From Lampris incognitus (lineage: Eukaryota; Chordata; Actinopteri; Lampriformes; Lampridae), in contig NC_079224.1 in NCBI RefSeq assembly GCF_029633865.1, positions 16,499,890-16,563,889 of the forward strand: a stretch of 64,000 nucleotides of DNA. Reading direction: 5' to 3'. The position numbers were made by a program, and so were the translations under genes. Below the pieces are notes generated by a model that saw only the letters and a list, made by a program, of their open reading frames with translations, did not search any database and was not told the DNA's origin. Numbering within the stretch: position 1 is the stretch's first letter; each line of letters opens with the position of its first letter. This document shows positions 1 to 10,020 of the stretch, one piece after another.

Positions 1-145
1 CTTTGTGTGAGCCAGCAGATTAACATCACAGAACAAGTACAGTACATGGCTCAAAAGATTAACATTTAAATAAATGTAAAGTCTTGGGGTGAAAACTATA
101 CACATAAGCTTTTTCATTGAAATGAACCCACCCTAATGGTTAATC

Positions 146-337
146 TTATGCAAAAACACCTCCGCCGTTTCTTCTATGTCCCGCAATTGGTGAACCAAAT
201 CCACGTCGGCTTCCTGGTCGGCTTCCAGGTCGGCCTCCAGGTCGGCCTCCAGGTCGGCCTCTTGGTCGGCCTCGGTTTCCCCCGTGATGGCTTGTTGAGC
301 TCCTTCTAGACCTGCTCCGCCTTGTCCTAACCCTTCC
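146..337 (-). CDS. camp: Cathelicidin exon 4: mature cationic peptide
   Basis: This exon has 63 codons plus TAA and is entered in phase 0. It reads as an Arg-rich start (RTRRSRSRR), a Ser/His/Gly linker, then repeats of the type RGRP-GGRP-GSRP, then a Gly/Asn-rich end with no cysteine. It is strongly basic. In the +1 frame the same DNA reads as acidic Glu-Ala-Asp repeats, a longer open frame that splicing does not use. Confidence 0.83.
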   Translation of the reverse strand, partial: GRVRTRRSRSRRSSTSHHGGNRGRPRGRPGGRPGGRPGSRPGSRRGFGSPIAGHRRNGGGVFA

Positions 338-1418
338 CTGTCATTACAGGGAGCAGGAAAAGAAAAAAAAATAGACATTAGTGACGTTCAGGAGGTTCAC
401 AAAAGTGTTGTTGAACCCATGACCACTCAACTGATTTGGTCTGTGTGGTTTGGTTGACCCCAAATGTCTGCCCGTTCATTGGCAGAAACGGATGATGAAA
501 GGACCGGTTTGTCTTGACAAATCTGCATGTGTTTAATTTTTTTGGAGCCTCAGACTGAGCAGTAGTCCAACTTAAATCGTACTTATTCCTGACTGCACAG
601 TTCTTCCTCTCTGCATGTGTGAGAAATGATCTAACCAGGGGAGCGTGAGTTTGTTTACCTGTGGTTGTCCCTCCACTTCTGCCCTTTCACACTTCATTTC
701 AAACGCACTGATATCACTGACGTCATGGTTTGGGTAGGTAACCTTTACTTTGCACAACATCCGTTTCTAAAAATCAAAAGAGAGAGATTGTTTTTTTCAT
801 TGTTTGCATAAAAAAAACACCATTTATTTAACTTCAACCACAAAAAGGGTTGTAGCTGCACTGTGCAGATATGTTAACCAGTAATAATCCTGTTGGTGTC
901 ACAGCAAAACTCATTGCTCTACCCCAGAAATCTGTGAATAATTTAGTGAGACGGTGATGTGAGACTTAGACCTACCCCGTTTCCCTTCAGAGGACACAGT
1001 TTGTGTTGATGTTCCCACGGGGAGCTTCCGACAGTGATACATTCGGTCTCTTGTGCAGGAAATGCCAGACTCTTGACTGACACTGCAGACAAGTCCACAT
1101 CCTCGGGATCCAACTAAATTAGAGAGTACAATAAACAGTAAATGGCCAAAATTAATCATAAATGAATACTCTGAATTGTTCAAATTTCATTCAGTTGCTT
1201 AAATACTCCATATTTTGTGTCAGGGTAAAGCATCTGGTCTCTTGTCTTGACATACTCACAGTTTGGATGTCGACTTGATCCAGAAGTGGGCGGTAGTTCC
1301 CCAGAGGAAATATGAAGTTAGAGAGGAACTCTTCGTAGTCAGGAGCAGCTGGCGTCTGAGCTGTCACCAGCAAAGGAACCACAGCGAGAAGGAAGAACGG
1401 ACTCATCTTTGTCTTCAT
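146..1418 (-). CDS. camp: Cathelicidin antimicrobial peptide precursor, complete four-exon gene
   Basis: Four exons on the minus strand (1418-1260, 1113-976, 766-659, 337-146), all joined in phase 0 at GT-AG sites, give 198 codons ending in TAA. Residues 1-22 are a signal peptide (MKTKM, then a Leu/Val-rich core ending in TAQT). Residues 23 to about 135 form the cathelin prodomain with the expected four cysteines (ECITVG, KLCPLK, MLCKV, MKCER). The last exon encodes a basic Gly/Arg/Pro/Ser-rich tail of 63 residues beginning GRVRTRRSRS; salmonid cathelicidins are cut near a similar R-T-R-R site. The end (SPIAG, then an Asn/Gly-rich stretch) recalls cod cathelicidin. The family is secreted, stored or released by leukocytes and epithelia, and kills microbes after the prodomain is removed. 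The start was chosen because it gives the best signal peptide. Family assignment rests on exon layout, cysteine pattern and tail composition; the exact cleavage site is inferred. Confidence 0.85.
205..276 (-). repeat. 12-bp coding minisatellite, six units, in cathelicidin exon 4
   Basis: Six head-to-tail 12-bp units (plus-strand consensus GTCGGCCTCCAG) encode the four-residue repeats such as G-G-R-P and G-S-R-P. Units differ at one to three bases. Repeats of this sort tend to vary in number between alleles. Confidence 0.85.
659..766 (-). CDS. camp: Cathelicidin exon 3: cathelin domain, second cysteine pair
   Basis: This exon has 36 codons with a TTTTAG acceptor and a GTAAAC donor. It carries MLCKVKV and FEMKCER, the third and fourth cathelin cysteines, and ends in acidic/Gln residues just before the basic mature peptide. 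Confidence 0.82.
976..1113 (-). CDS. camp: Cathelicidin exon 2: cathelin domain, first cysteine pair
   Basis: This exon has 46 codons. The acceptor reads TTAG and the donor GTAGGT. In phase 0 it contains two cysteines 15 residues apart (ECITVG and KLCPLK), as expected for the first cathelin disulfide. The other frames across this stretch are not consistent with the flanking phases. Confidence 0.82.
1260..1418 (-). CDS. camp: Cathelicidin exon 1: signal peptide and start of cathelin domain
   Basis: This exon has 53 codons and ends in phase 0 at a GTGAGT donor (1259-1254). It holds the signal peptide and the acidic/aromatic start of the prodomain (PDYEEFLSNF). A second ATG lies four codons downstream (MSPFF), so the exact start is ambiguous by a few residues. 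Confidence 0.82.
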
Positions 1419-1454
1419 TTTCACGTCTGTGCCCACAACTGGAGCTCTCTGCTG

Positions 1455-1461
1455 TTTTATA
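1455..1461 (-). promoter_or_regulatory. TATA box of the cathelicidin gene
   Basis: TATAAAA on the minus strand lies 37 bp upstream of the chosen ATG. It would place the transcription start near 1430 and give a very short leader. No other TATA-like site is closer. Confidence 0.6.
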
Positions 1462-1486
1462 GGCTGCTGTATCAGGGTTTCCAGTG

Positions 1487-1495
1487 TTGTGCAAT
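1487..1495 (-). promoter_or_regulatory. Possible C/EBP site upstream of cathelicidin
   Basis: ATTGCACAA on the minus strand matches the half-site pattern bound by C/EBP factors and sits about 26 bp upstream of the TATA box. C/EBP proteins are known to drive mammalian cathelicidin genes. A single short match is weak evidence. Confidence 0.35.
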
Positions 1496-1499
1496 ACAG

Positions 1500-2511
1500 G
1501 TTGTTGTTTTTTTCTTCTTTTTTTTTTCTTGGCCATCTCTGCTGCTACATGTGTTTTCCATGAAAGTCCAAGGCTCAACAAGCAGGCTGCCATGCATTCC
1601 ATTTTTCTTCATGACAGTAAATGTGACGGGAACATTTACAGTAATTGTAGATGAGTAATGCAAAAATAATTACTTTCTATAATTCCACCATGAAGCCACC
1701 CACTTTTACTTGCTGCTATTTTCTATCGTTATAGTAAACAAAAAAAAAACAACTAATCAAAGAGGCCTATAAAGATAAATTGTCAGTGTATGTTTGTTTT
1801 AAGTTGTTAAGCATTATGCAGTTCAGAGGTTGGAAAATCAGTAATGGCAGGGGTGAAATAGGTTGTTGTATGGGAATAATGATGTGTTTTTGCATGCCCT
1901 TAATGAGAGGGAGGCAAACGCTGGTCGTGCAGGAGGGCATTTCACAACATATTTGGGAATTTCCCTACCAATGGTAAGAAAATATTCCTCAAAAATGTCA
2001 TGATTACGCCACCACCAACTGCAGGTCAAGACCAAAAAAAAAATAAAAAAAACATTGATTTGTGTATTGCATTTGAATTTATAAAATGTAATTGTGATTT
2101 TCACTTTGGTTTTTTTTGTGGCAGTAAATACAATTCTACTCACATTTATAAATCTTGTCCAATGAGTTGCATTGAGCATTGGCCATGAGTACCAGCAAAT
2201 ACAAAGGTATATGTCCTATTGAAACTACTGCTGTAAGTAATTTTGCTTGTATCACAACACGGCAATCTGCTGTTGAAGTATGCATGTTTGCATTTCTGGC
2301 AGACCTGACTATCAACTTCATGCCCAACTTAAAGTAGGCCTTACTAGGGGCAAAATGGTCCGTTGCACATTTTTCGGGAGGGAAGGCAGCAGCCTGATGG
2401 TCCTTCTCTTAAAAACATGTTTTTTAAAGAAAACACACTTTCCCATAATCCTTTTGTCATCTGGTTATGTTTTTTTAGTGGCAATAAATATCTTCAATAA
2501 AGCCTAGTTTA
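1500..2511. other. Intergenic, no gene seen
   Basis: AT-rich DNA with poly-A/T runs. The short open frames on both strands have low-complexity composition, no splice context and no recognisable domain. Confidence 0.6.
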
Positions 2512-2856
2512 GGTGATAGAATAGAATACACTATATTTGTAAATACATACAACAAAATTTGTTCTCTGCATTCAACCCATCCTATTGTATAGGAGCAGTG
2601 GGCAGCTGCAGCACCCGGGGACCAACTCCAGTTCGTCTTTCCATTGCCTTGCTCAGGGGCACAGGCAGGAGTATTAACCCTAACTTGCATGTATTTTTGA
2701 TGGTGGAAGGAAACCGGAGCACCTGGAGGAAACCCACGCAGACATGGGGAGAACATGCAAACTCCACACAGAAAGGACCTGGGACGGCCCGGGGTTCAAA
2801 CCCAGGACCTTCTTGCTGTGAGGCAACAGTGCTAACTACAGGGCCACCGTAGTGCC
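2512..2856 (-). mobile_element. tRNA-derived SINE, family b
   Basis: Read on the minus strand, it starts with a tRNA-like head containing GTAGTTAGCACTG (A-box-like) and GGGTTTGAACCC (B-box-like). The body common in fish retroposons follows (TGTGTGGAGTTTGCATG, then GGTTTCCTCC), and then an AT-rich tail. The same sequence recurs at 55053-55395, which supports a dispersed family. Confidence 0.7.
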
Positions 2857-4475
2857 AGTGATTTTCAGGTCAAGCCAGGTTCATCTACCCTAAATTCACA
2901 AGTAAACTTGTATTTCTCATTTCACCACATTTAGTCAGAACTTTTAAATGAAATATGACTGCCATCCTCATTGGTAGTCATGGTCATGTTTATTATCATG
3001 CTGTCATTGCTAATCTAGTTATCATTCATATTACCGCAGCGGGGCCTTGACCAGTGACACAGGAACAGGGGGACTGATAACTGTGGTGGCAAACTTTGTA
3101 ATAAAAAGAAAATAGTCATTCTTGTCTCTCTGAGCAAGTTTAATTCAGAGAAAATTGCACTTAAGTGGTCTCAGTCTCGCCAAGGCAAGAATGAGCACAG
3201 AGCATTAGTTACATGATTCTTTTATAGGACGTCACAAACAACTTGCATATCAGGATGGAATGTGGTTTTCTGCTGACACCAGACAAAGGGAGCAGCCTCC
3301 TCCATCTGCAGGTGCAAGCTACTCCCCCCTCTGCCATGGGAACACCACATACCAGCTATCCTTGTTGTGGTGAAAAAGAGCACTTCTAGACTAAAGAAGT
3401 GGAGACAAACAAGGTTGTCATGGAAAAACCGCCACTGTCTCAGCACCAAGGATGCGCCGACATCCGTGGAAGGGTCAGTTGTAGGCAAAACAAGTTGTAG
3501 GCAAAACATGTGAGCAGTACGTGACGTCTAACTAGAAACAAGTGACTCTCTACCTTTCCACTACATTTGTCTCTTTACCAAGGTTACAGCAAAACCAGTA
3601 TAAGTTTGTATTTTTCCATTGCAATAACCATCTTCAAAGAAGAAGGAATGTGGTGCAAGACAGGAAAAAGAGAGTACTGGACTTTCACATGGGTCAGCAT
3701 TTTCACAAAATACAAGTGCTTATGCTTACAGGCAGTGTGTTCACACTGGGTCAGCGTGTTCTATCTTGTTTGTATGTTGGGTGGGGCAGGTTCCCCAGAC
3801 CCTACTTAGAGTCATGTGCACTGATGTTTTTTTTTGTTTTTTTTAATGAAATGATTCTGCATAAATATGCACATCCAAGAATAAATGATATTGAAATGTT
3901 TTATATGGATTATATCTTTACTTTCACAGGGCTCTGTTTACAAAACTGTATGTTGGTAATGTGGAGAGATGGTAAGAGTTCAGGCCATGGGTATATAGGA
4001 ATCAGGAACACCTTGTCATTTTATATTGAAATATCGTTTCCCCCAGCCCACAGCAGTGCAACACAAAGACAAAAACACATATCCAAAAACTACAAGAATT
4101 ACAAGAACACACATATCCAAACTAATACATATATCGAGGGACAGCTGGTATAAACAATAAAGTATTGTATTTACAATAAAGATGAGAAAATTATTGTTAA
4201 AAAACCATTAGAACATATTTTAAATTTTGGTGGAACCTAAGAGCAACAGCAGCACTAAATAGTCACAAGAAAAATACAAAATACATCTAAATGGGCTAAT
4301 TTTTTTACAGCCCAAACACAATTGCATCAACTTCCATTCATCTTTGTGTTACGTGAGTGACAGGTGTCTTGGCACGCCCCCTTGATTTGTTGAGCATTTG
4401 GGTTAAATTCAATCAGCCCACAGGCCACTGACTTTTGACCAATGACAGCACAGACAGCACAAACTGTGTGAGAGT
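2857..4475. other. Intergenic, no gene seen
   Basis: No domain, tRNA or clear repeat was recognised. A 203-codon open frame at 3542-4153 is AT-rich and has no family resemblance; see the rejected list. Confidence 0.5.
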
Positions 4476-4759
4476 GGGAAGGAGAAAGGTGAGCGACGGT
4501 GGCAATGGCGGTGGCGGGTGTTAGCGTGAACGAGGTGGATTATTTACTTTTCTTCAATGTTTTTGGAGGAAAAATTGGAAGTGGAGAGACTGGGGTCACA
4601 TCGTCCGAACGATGTTCAAATAACACAAAAGGACAAACGACAAAATCGTAAGTTTTGTGTTGCTTGAGTTTCAACGAAGGGATTGGCTAACGGCAAGTGT
4701 AGCTAAGGAGTCACTGTTCTGTTCCCCTTGCTAGCTTTGTGGGGGAGACGCGGCTTGGA

Positions 4760-5596
4760 CCCAACGAGGAATTGCGGATTTGAAACATTTATCCGACAAA
4801 ATGAGGAAACATGACTGCAGCACCATTCACATTGGAAATAGCGTAACGCGATCAGTGCTGGGTAAAGTTAACATCGCCTATCGGCTTGATGAGGGCCACC
4901 GCATTTCTGTACAGACACACAACGAGCTGGTAAAGAAAAACAGCCATCCATTATCACGGATTGTGGACCGTATTACATTTTATGGGGCATGTGAGCTAGC
5001 TCTGCGGGGGTCCGACGAACCTCCGACTTCACTCCAGCGGGCGTGTGTTTCTGGACCTCGCTGACCACTTCTTTTTTTTTGGATAGCCGGTTAGCCGATC
5101 ACCTGTCAAACACACAGGTTGCCAAGTACACGTCTAAGACAAGCCAAAAGGAGTTGTTTGATTGTATGTTAGCTGTTTATGGACAAAAATTGGCTGATGA
5201 AATACCGCAGGCACCATTTGCGGCCGTGCAAGCTGATGAGACAACCGGTGTGGCAGGTGTTAAGCCAGTGCGTGATTGTGCTCAGGGAACAATCTGAGAA
5301 CACTCTTCAGAGCACTTTTTTCTGAAACATTGAAATGAACACAACTAGCCACCACAACCCCAATGTCATCTGCAGAGTCAGAGAGGTGTTTCAGTACACT
5401 TAAGAGGATCAAATCGTTCCTCCAAATTGCTATGGGACAGGATGGGCTGAACGCCCTGGCTATGCTGTCTATTGAGCGGGACTTCATCCAAAAATTACCA
5501 GACTTCAATGACATGGTGATTAACCTGTTTGCATCCCATCCCAGAAAGGTCGTAGATGTGAGCTTCTCTTCAAATAAGGTAGGCCTAAGTCTGTAG
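4760..5596 (+). pseudogene. Decayed hAT-type transposase (ZMYM/ZNF862-like group)
   Basis: Three collinear pieces lie in three frames. Piece 1 (4780-5040) has a C-terminal half resembling the segment before the catalytic core in this group (HNELVKKN, then CELALRGSDE). Piece 2 (5085-5265) contains VQADETTGVAG, the usual Asp of the DETTD motif. Piece 3 (5363-5593) is the hAT dimerisation region (SSAESERCFSTLKR, then MGQDGLNALAMLSIE). Most of the catalytic middle is missing, so this is an internally deleted, frameshifted copy that cannot make an active enzyme. I found no convincing terminal repeats. It could instead be a decayed host gene of transposase origin. Confidence 0.65.
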
Positions 5597-6003
5597 ACCT
5601 CTTAAACGACTACCAGACACGTTTAGCTTGGTCTTGTTAAAAATGGCATGTGCTAATGTGTACAAAGAAAAAGTCAAATGGTGCGTGTGCGTGTGCGCGT
5701 GCGCGTGTGAGAAAGATTCTTTGGCATCAAGCCATTCTTATATGTCTCTAGTGTTGTTGTAGAGCACTTGCTATATATAACAAGGTGTATAGTATCGTTG
5801 CTCTAACTTGGTATCTCAGATGTTATGTTGCTGCAGTGTAAACTATAGATGGGTAGCTATACTATATTTGTTAGTCCACCCACCCAATATCACCACCAGC
5901 GGTCACTGCATATATCCAAGCTAAAAAAAATTTTTTTTTTAAATCACTGTCCAGGAGAACGAATGCCAGCCAACGACTGTCAGAACTGCCTGTCTACCTA
6001 GCA
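5597..6003. other. Intergenic with short (GT/GC)n tract
   Basis: An alternating GT/GC run lies near 5682-5710. No coding signal is seen. Confidence 0.5.
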
Positions 6004-7266
6004 CAGAGCTCTTCAACAGGGGGTCCGCGACCCCTAGGGGGTCCTCAGAGTTACTGCAGGGGGTCCGCAAAATTATTTGATGCCAAACTTTTTTTCTTTT
6101 CTTTCCCAAAAAATATGCTCGAAAATACACATTAACATGAATACAACCTATAATAAGCAAAGATAAATCTTCCAATTCGTTAAAAAAAAATCACAATGTG
6201 ATTACCCTGAAAGCCGAGCACCAGCTAGCTATCCTATGCTATGTGCGATGCCAATAAAACACCGGAAATAATTGCATGTCATACTAGCCAAATAAGTACG
6301 TATTATTAGTCTAACTATACGGCCATTCTTACATTAATGTGACCTACAATGGATCGCTTTGTAACTCTCAACCAAGAAACTCTGACAGACCCTGCACTTC
6401 ATCACGAACCAATGGCGAAAGTTCAGAGGATGTGGCTAACGCACCTGCTAGCAGCCATGCTACAACTGCTGCTCAGCGCAAACGAGAGAAGACCCGAAAA
6501 TATTCAGAGAATTATCTCAAGTTCGGATTTACCTTTAAAGAGACTGAGGGCATTGAATTACCAGTGTGTGTCATCTGCTCTGCCGTGCTGTCAAAACGAA
6601 AGTATGAGACCATCAAAGCTGCAGCGCCGCTTGGAGACAACCCATCCTCACTTGAAAGAAAAGCCAGTGGAATACTTTCAGGCCCGTCTCAAATCTCTTA
6701 AAGGCCAACAGACATGGATGAGATAATCAGCTAAAGTTGGTGAGCTAGATTTGAAAGGCTCTTATCAAGTTGCTCTTCAGATTGCTTGGAACAAAAAGCT
6801 ATACACAATTGCAAAGGATTTAATATTGCCTGCAGCCAGTGATATGTGCAAAATAATGTTTGGGACTGATGAGTACGTTAATAAACTGTAAAGCATTCCG
6901 TTGTCGGGCACAACCATTGCTCGCTGTATTGATGACATGGCATCTGATTTGAGGGTGCAACTAGTAGAGAAACTGAGGTTGGCAGAGGCATTACAATTGG
7001 ATGAATCCACGGGCGTGTCAATAAGAATTACCAAAAACATGTTCTATGAATATATGAATCTGTCAATAATTATCATTTTAATAGCTTAGCATTTTATACA
7101 CCATTACAAAGTACTTTTATACATGGCACTACAGGCCGCCCTACACATTATTGTTGCTATGGTTTAATAAGCAACACAATTTTATACGATATGTAATAGG
7201 GGGGTCCCTCCACTGTGTCTGTATCAGCCAAGGGGTGCTTGGCCTGAAAAACGTTGAAGACCTTTG
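6004..7266 (+). mobile_element. Non-autonomous hAT element with decayed BED-type transposase
   Basis: The left end CAGAGCTCTTCAACAG is mirrored by CAAAGGTCTTCAACG read inward from the right end, the CAG/CAA style of hAT ends. The flanks acctagca (5996-6003) and ggctagca (7267-7274) match at 6 of 8 bases, as expected for an old 8-bp target duplication. Inside, 6339-6701 and 6349-6726 together carry a BED-finger-like segment (YLKFGFTFKE, CVICSAVLS; then KLQRRLETTHPHLKEKP one frame over). Positions 6740-7060 resemble the following region of ZBED5/SCAND3-like proteins (SGTTIARCIDDMASDLR, then LDESTG). The rest of the transposase is absent. Confidence 0.7.
6339..7060 (+). pseudogene. Broken ZBED5/SCAND3-like transposase fragment
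   Basis: The finger region needs a frame change between about 6600 and 6610. Stops follow at 6723-6725 and near 6888. Only the N-terminal finger and the segment around LQLDESTGVS are left; the catalytic and dimerisation parts are gone. Confidence 0.6.
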
Positions 7267-8157
7267 GGCTAGCAGTTAGCTTAGCCTGCTCCACTTCCGC
7301 GTCCTGTTAGACCGCCCTCGGGATTTCCTCTTCGGGTGCAGCTCTGGGCAGGAGCTATGGTCCTTGGGCCCACCGAACGCAGCAGACCAGGCTCCCTCAG
7401 CCGATCCAATGCTAGCTCTCCCAGCCAGGCAGTAACTCATAACTAGCTCATGCTTTTCAGTTACTGTACTGTTCATGAACATGAAAGATGTTAGAAAATG
7501 TTACTATGTAGAATATCAAGTATATGCTGTGGGTTTATGGTAGAAAAAAATACAACTTCATATTAAACCTTTTGACTTTTTTTTAGGATAAGGCCTTATA
7601 TACACACAGCAACATGACGTCTCATTTCTGGCATCTACTGTTCATTCTCAGTACTGTCTTTACTCTCTACTGTCTTTCATCATCTGTATCCATGTTCTTT
7701 AATTCAGAGGCGACACCCATTGTGTCTAAGCTGTAAACACGATCTGGACTTGACCATGTTCTGAACATGAACAGGTCACGTGGAAGGTCATGGAAGGTCA
7801 GATGATACAGAAAAACAATGTGTTCATTCTATGCAACTTCATCTTATTGTGAAAATCAATATCAATAACATTTTCTGGAGGAAAAATCAGTCACATAGAT
7901 GTTTATTTATGAGAGTTCGGTATCACATTCCTGATACCTAGATGGATATATGCCGTATGGTTCAGGCACAAATGATGTTTCAGGTGCTATAAAAGAGGAA
8001 CACTTGTTGCACAATTTTTTTTGGCTCCACTTACAACCTCCAAGTATTCACTGATGCAATTTAAATTGGATGTTCTGTGATTTACTTTAGTCAGTTCATG
8101 TATATTAAGATTCTTTAAAAAAGGCACGTGTGTGTGCGTGCATGCGTGTGTGCGTAC

Positions 8158-8193
<36 letters not shown>

Positions 8194-9046
8194 GTGGGGG
8201 GGGAGAAGGAGAGGGGGAATTTTCAGTATTTCTGCTATAGCGCATGAGGCAATCTTAAAATTTCCAGGCTGAGCCATGTAGTTCAAAAGAGGCTACAGAA
8301 AGGAAAGACTGGTAGCCGGAGGAAGATGGAGTATGGGAGGTGGCAACAGTGAACTGTCAGGGTTACCCTCTGCTAAAGTTTCATTGAGTTTAAATCAGGG
8401 CCCCGACGAGCTGCTGCTGTCACTCACTGACACTGGGGGAATGCCCACAGAAGAGGACCTTGCAAATGCCACAAAAGCCAAAGAATACTGTTGACTAAAT
8501 ACCAGCCCTTCCTTAACTATACACTGAACATGCCATTAAAGTATTCAACCGTTGGCTGTAAAACTTCACACTGTATCACACTCTCCAAGAGCTACGGAGA
8601 GATTTGATTCAGGGTGGCGAATGGAGTGAATGACGGACAGAGTTAATCACACAGTGGATGAGTGAATAATAAGTGTCACTCAGCAACACTTAGATGAGTG
8701 ATGAAATGATTCTCTAATAAACGTTGTGTGCAGATGAACTCGTTCAACTTTCTGTGATTTCCTTACATTCCTTACATATTATTGAACATGCATAAAGACA
8801 ATAATGATAATAATAACAACAATAATAATAATGATAATATAATAATACATTTTATTTAAAGTGCCATTCAAAGCACCCAAAGACACTGCACACAATGATA
8901 AAATACCAATAATAAAACCGACAAGCCAAGGCTAGAGGGGGCGAAAGTAAAAATAAAAATGATGAATGAATGAATTAATAGAGCAAACTACTTAATCTGG
9001 TTCTGAATCAATGAATGCACGAATGAATAGATGAAATAGGGAGTGA
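7267..9046. other. Intergenic with microsatellites, no gene seen
   Basis: A (TG)n-(AG)n compound tract lies at about 8130-8195 and an (AAT)n-like tract at about 8802-8850. No domain or splice-consistent coding stretch was found. Confidence 0.5.
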
Positions 9047-9053
9047 ATGAATG

Positions 9054-10020
9054 ATGGAAGGGAGAAAGAAGGGAAGGAAGGAAGAAAGGAAGGAAGAAAT
9101 GTTAAAAGGAAGGAAAAAGGAGGGAAGGAGGGGCGAAATGATAAAAGGAAGGAGGAAAAGAAGGTGGAAAGGAGGGAAAGAATAATAAAAGGAAGGAAGA
9201 CAGGAAGGGAAGGAACGAAAGAAGGAATTTTATAAGGAAGTAGGGAAGGAAGAAAATAAAAGGAAGAAAGATGGACAGGAAAGGAGGAATAAAATAAAAG
9301 GCAGAAAGAAAGGGTGGGGGGGGGGAAAGACTAATAAAAGAAGGGAAGAAAGGAATGGGGGAGTGAAAGAGGATTTTAAGGAGAAGGAAGGAAGAGGGGA
9401 ATAAAAGGAAGAAGGAAATAGTGGAAGAAACAGGAAGGAAGGATTAAAGGAAGAAGGAAGGAAGGACTAATAAAAGGAAGTAAGGAAGAAAGAGGAAGGG
9501 AGGAAAACTAAAGGAAAAAAGGGGAATAATAAGGAGGAAAAGAATGTAGGAGGAAAGGAAGGAAGGAATAATAAAAGGAAGGAAGAAAGCAATGGGAGAG
9601 TGAAAGAAAAATAATTTTAAGGGGAAGGAAGAGGGAATAAAAGGAAGGAAGGAGGAAAGTGAAGAAGAAAGGAAGGAATGATAAAAGGAAGAAAGTAAGG
9701 AAGAAAGAGGAAGGAAGGATGATTAAAGGAAGAAAAGAGGGAAGGAAGGAGGGAATAATAAAAGGAAGGAGGAAAAGAAGGTGGGAGGGAAGGAATGAAT
9801 AATAAATGGAAGGAAGACGGGAAGGAGGAAGGAAAGGAAAGAAAGAATGGATTTTATAAGGAAGTAGGGAAGGAAGAAGAAAATAACAAAAGGAAGGAGG
9901 CAAGAAAAAAGGAAGAAAGAATAAAAGACGGGAAGAAAAGGAGGTGAGGGGGCAAGGAATAATAAAAGGAAGAGGGTAGGAAGGAATAACAAATGTAAGG
10001 GAGGAAAGAGAACAGAAAGA
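9054..10020 (+). repeat. About 1 kb GGAA/AAGG-type purine-rich satellite tract
   Basis: Almost every base on the plus strand is A or G, built from irregular GGAA, GGAAGAAA and AATAAAAGGAAGG units. The long Leu/Phe/Pro/Ser open frames on the minus strand are by-products of this composition. Confidence 0.9.

Noticed and set aside
133..378. 81-codon acidic open frame (Glu-Ala-Asp repeats) over the cathelicidin last exon
   Set aside because: It starts inside the intron and is out of phase with the three upstream exons; the phase-0 reading gives a cathelicidin-like basic tail with its own stop.
1263..1658. 131-codon plus-strand frame opposite cathelicidin exon 1 and promoter
   Set aside because: It is antisense to a well-supported exon, has a poly-Phe run from a T tract, and shows no domain.
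3542..4153. 203-codon plus-strand open frame
   Set aside because: AT-rich composition, poly-Phe and Asn/Lys/Thr runs, no recognisable family, no splice or promoter context; likely chance.
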